NCBI GenBank assembly: GCA_964477815.1
Contig: CAYZEO010000018.1
Span: 1 to 21,189, forward strand
Direction of reading: 5' to 3'
Origin: DAOVGZ01 sp964477815
GTDB lineage: Bacteria > Babelota > Babeliae > Babelales > Vermiphilaceae
Length of the DNA: 21,189 nucleotides
Shown: positions 13,016 through 21,100 of the stretch, piece after piece
How positions within the stretch are numbered: the first letter of the stretch is position 1
Layout of the letters: every line of letters starts with the position of its first letter
Position numbers and translations under genes: made by a program
The notes under the pieces: model-generated
What the model saw: the letters and a program-made list of their open reading frames with translations, nothing else
Told to the model about the DNA's origin: nothing
Databases searched by the model: none

Positions 13016-13249
13016 ATGAGTTCATCAGTATCAGTGGAGGATGTAAAAGCACAATATATTGTGGATAAAGATGGCAAGAAGACTGGTGTTATCCTTGATA
13101 TTAAATTATTTAATGCTCTTTTACAGGAACTCGAAGATTTGTATGACATTACCGAAGCTGAAAGAATTATAGAGAAAAAGGGGAAGAAGTATACATTGGA
13201 GGAGGTTGAACAGTCTTTGATGAAAGATCCAAATAATGGCACATCCTAG
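13016..13249 (+). CDS. RelB/Phd-like antitoxin
   Basis: A 77-residue protein with the typical pattern of the antitoxin placed before RelE/ParE toxins. The segment QYIVDKDGKKTGVILDIKLF matches the strand-turn-strand start of the Phd/RelB DNA-binding fold. It is followed by an acidic helix (LLQELEDLYDITEAE) and a C-terminal tail that would wrap the toxin. AGAGG lies 7 bases before the ATG. The last 14 bases overlap the toxin start, the usual arrangement for co-translation. The gene is intact, while the toxin it should neutralise is broken. Antitoxins of this type usually repress their own promoter, here at 12946-12973. Confidence 0.82.
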   Translation: MSSSVSVEDVKAQYIVDKDGKKTGVILDIKLFNALLQELEDLYDITEAERIIEKKGKKYTLEEVEQSLMKDPNNGTS

Positions 13250-13520
13250 TCTTGCGGGCTATTCGATTGAGTTTTCCAAAGAATCATTAAAGTTTTTACA
13301 TAAGCTTGATAGAAGGCAATCTTTGCAGATTATTGCCAAAATTAAAGAGTTATGTTCTGGCGCAGAACACTTGAATATTAAAAAGCTTAAGTCTTCTGGG
13401 TAAAAGCTATATAGGCTGAGAATTGGTAACTTTCGTGTCATCTATTCTACGAATCGTGAAATAGTAGAGATTTTTGTCATTATAATTGGCCACAGAAAAG
13501 ACGTCTATAAAGGATTTTGA
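13236..13520 (+). pseudogene. RelE/ParE-like toxin interrupted by an in-frame TAA
   Basis: From the ATG at 13236 the frame reads a RelE-family toxin: YSIEFSKESLKFLHKLD, then KIKEL and LNIKKLKSSG. A TAA at 13401-13403 (codon 56) then stops it, after which the same frame continues with KLYRLRIGNFRVIYST and ends IIGHRKDVYKGF at a TGA (13518-13520). The part after the stop holds the conserved core of the family, including the arginines of YRLR and FRVIY, so the truncated product should be inactive. Most relatives have an amino acid such as Glu or Tyr at the stop position, and one base change would explain it. No in-frame ATG follows for re-initiation. Full length would be 94 residues. The remnant ends 49 bases before the uvrB start. 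Confidence 0.85.
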
Positions 13521-13525
13521 CTTTC

Positions 13526-13573
13526 ATGGACCGTTTGCTCAGTATCCATTCATCAGATACTATAAAGGTATGA
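13526..13573 (+). CDS. 15-codon ORF overlapping the uvrB start codon
   Basis: A short ORF (MDRLLSIHSSDTIKV) between the toxin remnant and uvrB. Its TGA (13571-13573) overlaps the uvrB ATG as ATGA. An AAAGGA lies about 11 bases before its ATG, which is rather far. Because uvrB has no well-spaced SD of its own, coupling from this ORF is possible, but it may also be a chance ORF. Confidence 0.25.
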   Translation: MDRLLSIHSSDTIKV

Positions 13574-15546
13574 AAAAACCGTTCAAACTTCATCTTCCAT
13601 TTACGCCTTCCGGAGACCAGCCCGAGGCTATTAAAAAGCTTTCCAGAGGTATGCCGGGCAGATCGACTCTTTTGGGTGTCACTGGGTCTGGTAAAACTTT
13701 CACTATGGCCAATGTGATTTCTGCCCAAGATAAGCCGGTTCTGGTACTTTCGCCCAACAAAACGCTTGCTGCACAGCTGTACGAAGAGTTTTCCCTTTTT
13801 TTTCCTGAAAACAAAGTTTGTTATTTTGTCAGTTACTATGATTATTACCAGCCGGAGTCCTATCTGCCTGCGCAGGATATCTATATTCCAAAAGAAACGA
13901 AGGTAAACAGTGAGATTGAGCGACTTCGTGTGGAGGCAACCGCATCATTGATCAACCGAAAAGACACGATTGTAATTGCATCTGTTTCTTGTATCTACTC
14001 ATTGGGAAACCCAAATGATTACAAAAATTTAGCATTTTCACTAAAGATTGGCCAACACATTTCTCGGCAAGATCTTATTAGAAAACTTATTTTTATTCAG
14101 TACAAGCGAAATGAAGTTGACAGAGGTCCTGGAACGTTTCAAGTTTTAGGAAATACTATTGAGGTTAATTTGCCGTATCAGCGGGAAAAGTTACGAATTG
14201 AACTTTTTGGAAAAGAAGTTGAGGGATTACAATGGGTGAGCAAACGAAACAATACGGTTTTGCGTGAGCTTGACAACACTCTCATTTTTCCTGCAAAGCA
14301 TTTTGTAACAACGGAACAAAAAAAGAAAGCGGCGATTGAAAGTATTCAGGCCGAACTCGAACAGTATGCGCCAACGATAAAAAATCCGCTCTATCGCGAA
14401 AGGATACAGCAAAGAATTTCTCATGATCTTGAGATGTTGCAAGAAGTTGGCTATTGTTCTGGAATCGAAAACTATTCTGTCCATTTTGATGGTCGCCAAT
14501 CTGGCCAGGCGCCATTTTGTTTGTTTGATTTTTTTGATGATGATTTTTTATTAATCATTGATGAGTCACACATTGCGATTCCTCAGTTGAGGGGGATGTA
14601 TTCAGGTGACAGGGCGCGCAAAAAGTCTCTGATAGAATTTGGGTTTCGTCTTCCGTCTGCGTACGATAACAGGCCTCTGCAGTTTGATGAAATTGAAAAA
14701 CATTTTAATAACGTTGTATTTGTTTCCGCAACGCCGGGCGATTACGAACTGCGCAATTCGAAACAAGTTGTGGAACAAATTATTCGCCCAACAGGATTGG
14801 TTGATCCTGAGATTAAGGTTATACCACGGGTGGGTCAGATAGATCATTTGATTGATCAAGTCAAAAAAACAAAAGAAAAAGGCTTTAGAACATTAGTTAC
14901 AGTTTTGACTAAAAAACTTGCAGAGGAGCTAGCTCGCTTTTTACAGGAACAACAGATCAAGGTTTGTTATCTGCACAGTGACCTAAAAACACCAAAACGC
15001 ACTGAGCTTTTGCAAAAACTGAGAATGGGTGTTTTTGATTGTCTCGTTGGTGTGAATTTGCTTCGTGAAGGGCTTGATCTTCCTGAAGTTGCAATGATGG
15101 CGATTATGGATGCAGACATCGAAAGTTTTTTGCGCGACAAACGATCTTTAATTCAGCTGATAGGAAGAGCTGCGCGAAACACAGAGTCAAAAGTTTTGAT
15201 GTATGCAGATAAAATAACCAAGTCGATGCGTGCAGCTATTGATGAAACGGAGCGACGACGTAAATTACAACAAGCTCATAATAAAAAACATGGAATTAGC
15301 CCGGTTAGTGTAAAGCGTGACGTCACCAAAAGCATTACAAAACTGCAAGCCGCAATTGCTGATGCGTCCTCATTAAACAAGAAAAAAAAGAAAAAAGAAA
15401 TGGCTGAGAAGAAGACTGATATTCATTCACGTCTCGTTGAACTTGAAGTTGAAATGCAAAAAGCTGCGCGTGAATTAGACTTTGAAAAAGCGATTGCATT
15501 GCGAGAAAAGTGGCGGGATTTGAAAAAAACAAAAAACATATTTTAA
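13570..15546 (+). CDS. uvrB: excinuclease ABC subunit B
   Basis: The damage-verifying helicase-like subunit of bacterial nucleotide excision repair, which takes DNA from UvrA and hands it to UvrC. It has 658 residues, normal for the family. The Walker A motif GVTGSGKT has K42. The strand-separating beta-hairpin carries YYDYYQPE (89-96). Walker B is DESH at 331-334, helicase motifs SATPGD and QLIGRAARN follow, and a UVR domain for UvrC contact lies near 618-655. The linker before it is very lysine-rich. The frame is open from 13486, but the ATG at 13570 gives the standard N-terminus (KPFKLHLPFTPSGDQPEAI), so the earlier part, which overlaps the toxin remnant, was dropped. The only SD-like bases (AAAGG) are one base from the ATG, so initiation may depend on upstream translation. 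Confidence 0.97.
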   Translation: MKKPFKLHLPFTPSGDQPEAIKKLSRGMPGRSTLLGVTGSGKTFTMANVISAQDKPVLVLSPNKTLAAQLYEEFSLFFPENKVCYFVSYYDYYQPESYLPAQDIYIPKETKVNSEIERLRVEATASLINRKDTIVIASVSCIYSLGNPNDYKNLAFSLKIGQHISRQDLIRKLIFIQYKRNEVDRGPGTFQVLGNTIEVNLPYQREKLRIELFGKEVEGLQWVSKRNNTVLRELDNTLIFPAKHFVTTEQKKKAAIESIQAELEQYAPTIKNPLYRERIQQRISHDLEMLQEVGYCSGIENYSVHFDGRQSGQAPFCLFDFFDDDFLLIIDESHIAIPQLRGMYSGDRARKKSLIEFGFRLPSAYDNRPLQFDEIEKHFNNVVFVSATPGDYELRNSKQVVEQIIRPTGLVDPEIKVIPRVGQIDHLIDQVKKTKEKGFRTLVTVLTKKLAEELARFLQEQQIKVCYLHSDLKTPKRTELLQKLRMGVFDCLVGVNLLREGLDLPEVAMMAIMDADIESFLRDKRSLIQLIGRAARNTESKVLMYADKITKSMRAAIDETERRRKLQQAHNKKHGISPVSVKRDVTKSITKLQAAIADASSLNKKKKKKEMAEKKTDIHSRLVELEVEMQKAARELDFEKAIALREKWRDLKKTKNIF

Positions 15547-15558
15547 GGATGGTGTTGT

Positions 15559-16014
15559 ATGGAAAAAATGAAGCTGAAATACAGTCAGATAGCGGACGCT
15601 ATGGATCGACTTCATGAGTCGATTATTCTTCTTCAAAAAAACGTTGAATCAACTCAAGAAGACAGGGTCGATTATGCCTCTAAGGATGAACTTTACAGAA
15701 GTCTGAGAGATTCCCTGATTCAAAGATTTGAAATTACAACCGACCTTTTTTGGAAATATGTTAAGCGTTACTTAGAGAAGGTTGTTAAACAAGAGATTGA
15801 AATCAATGGTCCAGCTCCCGTTCTGCGTCAGGCATGCAAGGCAAAACTTCTTTCTGAATCAGACACAACTAAGTTTTTGGAAATGATCAGGGATAGAAAC
15901 AGTTATTCTCATATTTACAAAGAAGAAATGGCTGATGAGATAGCGAAAAAAGTTGCTTTTTATTATAATTTGATGGAAAAAAATCTAGATTTACTTTTGC
16001 CTGAAAATAGGTAG
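15559..16014 (+). CDS. HepT-like HEPN protein (HI0074 / nucleotidyltransferase substrate-binding family), orphan
   Basis: A 151-residue helical protein of the HI0074 group, known as nucleotidyltransferase substrate-binding protein and now recognised as the HEPN half of MNT/HEPN toxin-antitoxin pairs. Family marks are RDSLIQRFEITTDLFWKYVK at 50-69, the PVLRQA segment near 87-92, and RNSYSHIY at 113-120. The last is an exact R-X4-H-X-Y: R113 and H118 would be the RNase pair, and Y120 the tyrosine that the MNT antitoxin AMPylates. No nucleotidyltransferase gene is adjacent: uvrB ends 12 bases before and a metallopeptidase starts 44 bases after. AAGGA lies 9 bases before the ATG. It is probably co-transcribed with uvrB. 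An intact toxin without its antitoxin suggests a partner elsewhere, or a repurposed protein. Confidence 0.85.
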   Translation: MEKMKLKYSQIADAMDRLHESIILLQKNVESTQEDRVDYASKDELYRSLRDSLIQRFEITTDLFWKYVKRYLEKVVKQEIEINGPAPVLRQACKAKLLSESDTTKFLEMIRDRNSYSHIYKEEMADEIAKKVAFYYNLMEKNLDLLLPENR

Positions 16015-16058
16015 AAAAGAAATCTATAAAACAATATAAATCAAAAGGATTTTTTGTA

Positions 16059-18164
16059 ATGAAAAGCGTAGGCGCTGTGATCATAGCATCAGGTTTAGTT
16101 TTTTTGACTGTTTTTGGCATCAGTAGGTGTGACAAAAAATTAACAATTAAAGAGGTAACACTTTTGGCACAGATAAAAAATGTTGAAGATGTAAAAGCGC
16201 TGTTTCCCAAAACAGCACAAGAGATTGCACAAAAAACAGAAAAGTGTATTCAAGAGGGTAAAAAATTAATAAAAAAAATAATCGATGTTCCTGGTGTTGA
16301 GCGAAACTTTGAAAATACAGCTTTGACGTTTGACAGATTGGGAAGAGATTCGGGCATAGATCCTTTTGGCTCTGCATGTGCAGTACTCAAAGAGGTAAGT
16401 CCACAAGAGGACATAAGAAAAGCTGCAAGCGATGCTCTCAAAAAATTATCTGAGTTTGAGGTTGATTGGATTGCTGGAAATGTTGATCTGTACAAAGCAT
16501 TTAAAGAGTATGCGCAAAATCAGGCGCAAGCAGAAGAATTGAGAGATAATCAACGTTATTTTGTTGATGAGACAATGAAAGGTTTTAAGCGTGCAGGGCT
16601 AGAGTTGCCTGAGCAAACGCGTGAAAAAGTAAAAAAAATACAAAAGGAACTGGTCGATCTTGGTCTTGCGTTTTCAACAAATGTGGCAACGGATAATAGA
16701 ACCATCGAAGTTTCTAAGACAGATCTTGTTGGTATGGACACTGACTTTATAGATGCTCTCAAAAAGAACGATAATGGCAACTATATTGTTGATGTTAACA
16801 TGCCAAATTATTTTGCAATTTTGGCCGATTGTTCTGTTGAGAATACCAGGAAACGGATGTACAGAGAGTTTCGTAATCGAGCCTATCCAAAAAATGTTGC
16901 TATATTGAAAAAAATTATTGCCAAGCGTGATGAGTTGGCAAAACTACTTGGTTACAAAAGTTACGCTCATATCAACCTTGACAATCAGATGATGAAGGCT
17001 CCTGAGCGAGCGTATAAGTTTATTGAAGATATTTTGGTCAAACTTAACAGGAAGGAGCAACAGGAGTTTGTTCGTTTCACAAAAGATCTCCCAGATTCTG
17101 TTGCATTAACCGATGCTGGCAAGTTCAAAGTATGGGATATTTCGTTTGTTCATAATCAGTACAAGAAAAAATATTTAGACGTGGATGAAAACAAACTTTC
17201 TGAATATTTTCAGTTGGAAGAAACGTTGAGTGCCATGTTTAAGCTGTATGAACAGTTTTTTGGTGTGCGTTTTGAGCAGCTATCAACAGATGGATTTTGG
17301 CATCCCGAAGTAAAGCTTGTGCGTGTTTTTAATGCGGATGACAATGAACTTATAGGCTATCTTCTTTTGGATTTACATCCACGACAGAATAAATACGGGC
17401 ATGCAGCACATTTTGGAATGATTGGTGGTCTAAAGACAAAGAAAGGTGGTTGGCCATCCGTGGGACTTGTTGTTGCCAATTTTCCAAAATCGACTGCAGC
17501 CAAACCGTCGCTGCTCAAAAGAAGCCAAGTCAATACTCTATTTCACGAGTTTGGGCATGCAATGCATCATATTCTGGGCAGAACCTATATTGCATCTCAA
17601 ATGGGAACGAGAACAAAATTGGATTTTATTGAGGTTCCATCTCAAATGTTGGAAGAATGGCTGTGGGATGCAGATGTTTTGAAAAAAATCAGCAAACATT
17701 ACAAAACAGGCTTGCCAATTTCTGACAAACAGATAGAAAAAATTATAGCACTTAAGCAGTTTAATAGTGGTTATTTTTGGCAGCGGCAGGCACTATTTGC
17801 TTTAGTTGCTCTTGATTATTTCATGCCGGGTCAGGAAAAGAATATTGAAGAGATTTTCAAACAATTAAATGAACGCGTTACTCGTAATGTATCATACGAT
17901 CCAGAAGCTCACTTTTATTCTTCGTTTGGTCATTTAGTTGGATATGGCGCGCGATATTATGGTTATCTCTGGTCTAGAGTATTGTCCGTTGATGTATTTG
18001 ACCATCTTGACAAACAAGGGATTTTAAAGCCAAATGTGGGTGATCGGTATGTTGAACTTGTTCTCGGGCCAGGTGGCAGTAAAGATCCAAATATATTAAT
18101 GAGAGAGTTCTTGGGACGTGAGCCAAACGACAAAGCATTTAGCAAAAATTTAGGACTTGAATAA
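16059..18164 (+). CDS. M3-family zinc oligopeptidase, probably exported
   Basis: A thimet/oligopeptidase-type metalloprotease of family M3, 701 residues, which cuts peptides of limited length. The zinc site is complete: HEFGH at 496-500 (catalytic E497) and E525 in FIEVPSQM as third ligand. The substrate-binding stretch FGHLVGYGARYYGYLWS near the C-terminus is typical. Unlike the cytoplasmic members, it begins with a hydrophobic segment (residues 5-21), and C24 follows it. The residues before the Cys (ISR) do not make a good lipobox, so this is a signal peptide or membrane anchor rather than a sure lipoprotein. Peptide digestion outside the cytoplasm would suit an organism that scavenges amino acids. 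AAAGGA lies 9 bases before the ATG. It ends the uvrB run at a terminator. Confidence 0.92.
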   Translation: MKSVGAVIIASGLVFLTVFGISRCDKKLTIKEVTLLAQIKNVEDVKALFPKTAQEIAQKTEKCIQEGKKLIKKIIDVPGVERNFENTALTFDRLGRDSGIDPFGSACAVLKEVSPQEDIRKAASDALKKLSEFEVDWIAGNVDLYKAFKEYAQNQAQAEELRDNQRYFVDETMKGFKRAGLELPEQTREKVKKIQKELVDLGLAFSTNVATDNRTIEVSKTDLVGMDTDFIDALKKNDNGNYIVDVNMPNYFAILADCSVENTRKRMYREFRNRAYPKNVAILKKIIAKRDELAKLLGYKSYAHINLDNQMMKAPERAYKFIEDILVKLNRKEQQEFVRFTKDLPDSVALTDAGKFKVWDISFVHNQYKKKYLDVDENKLSEYFQLEETLSAMFKLYEQFFGVRFEQLSTDGFWHPEVKLVRVFNADDNELIGYLLLDLHPRQNKYGHAAHFGMIGGLKTKKGGWPSVGLVVANFPKSTAAKPSLLKRSQVNTLFHEFGHAMHHILGRTYIASQMGTRTKLDFIEVPSQMLEEWLWDADVLKKISKHYKTGLPISDKQIEKIIALKQFNSGYFWQRQALFALVALDYFMPGQEKNIEEIFKQLNERVTRNVSYDPEAHFYSSFGHLVGYGARYYGYLWSRVLSVDVFDHLDKQGILKPNVGDRYVELVLGPGGSKDPNILMREFLGREPNDKAFSKNLGLE

Positions 18165-18169
18165 CGATT

Positions 18170-18191
18170 AGCCCCCTTTTTTGGGGGTTTT
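18170..18191 (+). terminator. rho-independent terminator after the M3 peptidase gene
   Basis: CCCCC (18172-18176) pairs with GGGGG (18183-18187) around a T6 loop, with an A-T and a G-T pair possible outside. Four T follow, then ATCTTT. It lies 6 bases after the peptidase stop codon. Confidence 0.75.
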
Positions 18192-18273
18192 ATCTTTGTT
18201 TTGAGTTTGGTACCATTGAGACAGTAGCCGTTTTTTAAAAAATTTAAAAATTTATTGCTAGGGGACCAAAAGG

Positions 18274-19170
18274 GTGTTTCTTCTTTTTCTTGCTTATTTT
18301 TTGCTTGCAAGCGGTTTTTCAGCCAACAAAGTATTGCTTGGCTGGTTGCCTCCTACTTTTTTTGTGGGAATCAGAATGTTGTGTGCAGGGCTCATTATGA
18401 TCATTTACAACTATAGAAAGACGCATCGCCTCCGTTTTTCTTATTTTAAGCGAGATTTGTTAACGATTATTGGAATTGCTCTTTTTACTACCTATTTTCC
18501 ATCGTTGTTAAAAGCGTATGGCCTGAAAGGCTTGCCTTCATCTAAGGCTGCTATGATTGGGTCCTGTGATCCGTTTGTAACGGCGATCTACGCATATGTT
18601 CTTTGGAAAGAAAGACTTTCTCTCCATCAGTTTCTCGGCATTATTATTGGCTTTATTGGCGTTATGATGTTGCTCACTTCAGGATCTCTTCCAGAGCAGT
18701 CCTTGCACGCTTGGTTTATTTTTTCTTGGCCAGAACTGGCAGCGCTTGGTTCTGTTGTTGTTGGAAGATATGGATGGATTTTGGTTCGTTCTTTGTTGAA
18801 AAAGGAGCGATACAAGCCGACGGAAGTTAACGGGCTTTCAATGTTGATCAGTGGTCTTTTGGCCTTGGCTACATCTTTAGTGGTGGATCCAATTTCTTCT
18901 ATTTCTATTCCATCGGTTCCTCGTTTTCTAGCTTTTTTTTCCTATACCATTGTTGCAGGTAACATTGCGGGTTACGGCTTGTACGCATATTGTTTAAAAA
19001 AATATCGGCTTACCTTTGTTTCTCTTGCCGGTTTTTCTATTCCTTTATTTGTCACGCTTATAGGTTGGCTATTTTTAGGAGAACAGCTTTCATTTCTATT
19101 TCTTATATCTGCGGGGACTATCTTTTCGGGGCTTCTCCTGTTCAATTACGATAAGTTGTGTAGCGCATAG
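18274..19170 (+). CDS. EamA/DMT-family membrane transporter
   Basis: A 298-residue, highly hydrophobic protein with about ten membrane spans arranged as two EamA repeats, typical of the drug/metabolite transporter superfamily. The first repeat has ANKVLLGWLPPTFFVGIRML at 17-36, matching the family pattern in which a proline pair precedes the second span and its conserved Arg. The end of the first repeat has LWKERLSLHQFLGIIIGFIG, and the second repeat ends in the same style with LGEQLSFLFLISAGTI. The substrate cannot be read from sequence; relatives export amino acids or other metabolites, and some intracellular bacteria use them to import nucleotides or S-adenosylmethionine. The start is a GTG at 18274 with AGGGGA 8 bases upstream. 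It follows a terminator, so it needs its own promoter. Confidence 0.88.
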   Translation: MFLLFLAYFLLASGFSANKVLLGWLPPTFFVGIRMLCAGLIMIIYNYRKTHRLRFSYFKRDLLTIIGIALFTTYFPSLLKAYGLKGLPSSKAAMIGSCDPFVTAIYAYVLWKERLSLHQFLGIIIGFIGVMMLLTSGSLPEQSLHAWFIFSWPELAALGSVVVGRYGWILVRSLLKKERYKPTEVNGLSMLISGLLALATSLVVDPISSISIPSVPRFLAFFSYTIVAGNIAGYGLYAYCLKKYRLTFVSLAGFSIPLFVTLIGWLFLGEQLSFLFLISAGTIFSGLLLFNYDKLCSA

Positions 19171-19251
19171 ACTTTTTCTATTTTGTTTTTTTTCAGTTTT
19201 TCTCTTTGTTATCTTTTTATAAAAGGATTATTAATAAAGGGGGAGAGGAAA

Positions 19252-21036
19252 ATGAAAAAGAGTTATGTTTTGTTATTCGCTTTATTGATCTGTTCAACAT
19301 TTACTATTTCATTGTTTGGTATGAAAAAGCTTTTCAAAAATATAAAGAGGCCTTTTTGGACAAACAAGAAGCTGTTTTGCGAGGCGATTGTTAAAAAGGA
19401 CTATATCAAGGCTTTTTCATTTTTAAAAAAAGATAAAAAGTTTGTTGTGACCAAAAAATTATTGATTTCTATTGCAAAACAGGGCAAGGATCGCTTTCCC
19501 CTTCGTATGATAAAGATCGGTCGTTTTGCTGTCTGGTTTGATTATTGTCTTTTCCATGGTTGTGATAAAAAACTTTTTTCTCTTATGGTTGAGCGAATGG
19601 ACAAGAAGACTATTTTAGATCCATGGACGATGAAGGCTATTATTTGCTCTGACAAGGTTAATTTTTTAGAAATTTTCCTTGATAAATACAGAAAGCTTGG
19701 AGGAGATGTAAATCAACGATATAAGCTTCCCTGTTCAGAATGGAATTGGTGCGACTTTCTTGTTGCAGCTTCAAAAAATAGAAATCAATTTTTAAAGTAT
19801 ATCTTGCCGGATATGATTAAAACATTTTTTAAGAAAGATTTTTTTGTGAGTCCTAGATTTACTCGCCCGAACATATTTCTATCAAATATTGGCAAGAGAA
19901 ATGCATTTGAAGAGTATTTTTTTTACAATAAACATCTTCGGTCATTACTGGCCGATAGGCTTTTGCAGGAGTCTGAAAAATCTGGTTTTAAGGCAAAGCT
20001 TTTGGTTGCCATACTGGATGAAGATTTGAAAAGTGTAAAGCAGTGGGCGCGAAAGGTTGATTGTTCCTATCTAGGAAATAGATTTGGGTCTAAAAGTTTG
20101 TTTAGCCCTCTTGAGCTTGCAATTGAAACAAAAAATGAAAAAATAGTTTCCTACCTTTTACTACGTTATGCATTTGACGCAAAAAAAGGTGATAAAAATC
20201 TTGCATACTACTTTCACCTTGTGATTAATAACGGGCTTGTTGAGTCTGCATCGTGTTTGCTCGGTTGTCAGGCTAGAATCGATTTGGGAGTACTGTCAGC
20301 GGTAGCAAAAAAACCAGAAATTTTCGGCTGTTGTTTTGTGAAGAAAATGCTTGATAAATACAAAGAATCTGGTGGAGTTTTGGATGATGTGACCCGATAT
20401 TATCTTTTTAAGTTTGCTTTGGGCAAGTCTAATAATAAAAAGTTACTTCAAAAACTGGATGAAACTGATTCACTAAAAAAGACTGTAGTTTCTTTTTTGA
20501 GACAAGATATACATTTTTTTGATGTTATCGATCGAAGGTTCAATATTAATAAGTATAGTCAGGCGTTAGATGTTTTGAAAGAACTGAACTACCATAAAAA
20601 GGGGAAACTACCGATTGCGTCTGTTGTTTTGTCTGTTCTAAATTATGAGGCTCTTAAACATTTGATGAATAAAGGTGCAAATATAGAATATGCGCTTAAA
20701 TGCCTCAGAAAGAAAATAGCTTTGAATCTATCGGGGGAAGAACCGAAAAAAAAAAAGAATGATACAAAAATAATGTTAAGTGAGAAATTTCTGAGTAAAA
20801 GTGAGTTGTCGACTTTTTATTATGCAGCACCAAGAGAGTGGAAGCGTCAATCGCAAAAGATGGATGATATTAAAGCTGGTCTTGTTCTAAGGATGATTAA
20901 TAACTATCTTGCACGTCGGAAGGCTTGTGGTTTTGCAAGAGATGGAAGTGTTTCAAATGAGAGAACTACTGCGTTTAAGAAAAGTAACAAAGAGCTTAAA
21001 CGTTGGCATGATTTAAAAGTTGTGCTCGAGCGCTAA
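19252..21036 (+). CDS. large exported repeat protein, possibly ankyrin-like (unknown)
   Basis: A 594-residue protein with a signal peptide (residues 1-24). The mature part is lysine-rich and mainly helical. Several stretches look like degenerate ankyrin repeats, for example SPLELAIETKNEKIVSYLLL from about residue 285 and YEALKHLMNKGANIEYALK from about 464, with helix pairs and the GANIE-type turn. No repeat fits the full consensus, so alternatives such as another helical solenoid remain open. GAGAGG lies 3-4 bases before the ATG at 19252. The frame is open to 19183, but the signal peptide and SD fix this start. Exported ankyrin-type proteins are common in bacteria living inside protists, where some act on the host. 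That is context, not evidence for this one. Confidence 0.7.
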   Translation: MKKSYVLLFALLICSTFTISLFGMKKLFKNIKRPFWTNKKLFCEAIVKKDYIKAFSFLKKDKKFVVTKKLLISIAKQGKDRFPLRMIKIGRFAVWFDYCLFHGCDKKLFSLMVERMDKKTILDPWTMKAIICSDKVNFLEIFLDKYRKLGGDVNQRYKLPCSEWNWCDFLVAASKNRNQFLKYILPDMIKTFFKKDFFVSPRFTRPNIFLSNIGKRNAFEEYFFYNKHLRSLLADRLLQESEKSGFKAKLLVAILDEDLKSVKQWARKVDCSYLGNRFGSKSLFSPLELAIETKNEKIVSYLLLRYAFDAKKGDKNLAYYFHLVINNGLVESASCLLGCQARIDLGVLSAVAKKPEIFGCCFVKKMLDKYKESGGVLDDVTRYYLFKFALGKSNNKKLLQKLDETDSLKKTVVSFLRQDIHFFDVIDRRFNINKYSQALDVLKELNYHKKGKLPIASVVLSVLNYEALKHLMNKGANIEYALKCLRKKIALNLSGEEPKKKKNDTKIMLSEKFLSKSELSTFYYAAPREWKRQSQKMDDIKAGLVLRMINNYLARRKACGFARDGSVSNERTTAFKKSNKELKRWHDLKVVLER

Positions 21037-21100
21037 TTAAAGGTAAAATATTGAGCTTGTAGTATTTAAAAAAGCAAATATCACCGCTTAGAAAGTTTAC

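Noticed and set aside
13401..13403. Reading the toxin TAA as a recoded sense codon
   Set aside because: TAA ends leuS, uvrB and the transaldolase normally, so the genome does not reassign it, and I see no readthrough signal.
13486..13569. N-terminal extension of uvrB
   Set aside because: The extension overlaps the toxin remnant, lacks an SD, and is not part of the usual UvrB N-terminus, which begins exactly at the ATG at 13570.
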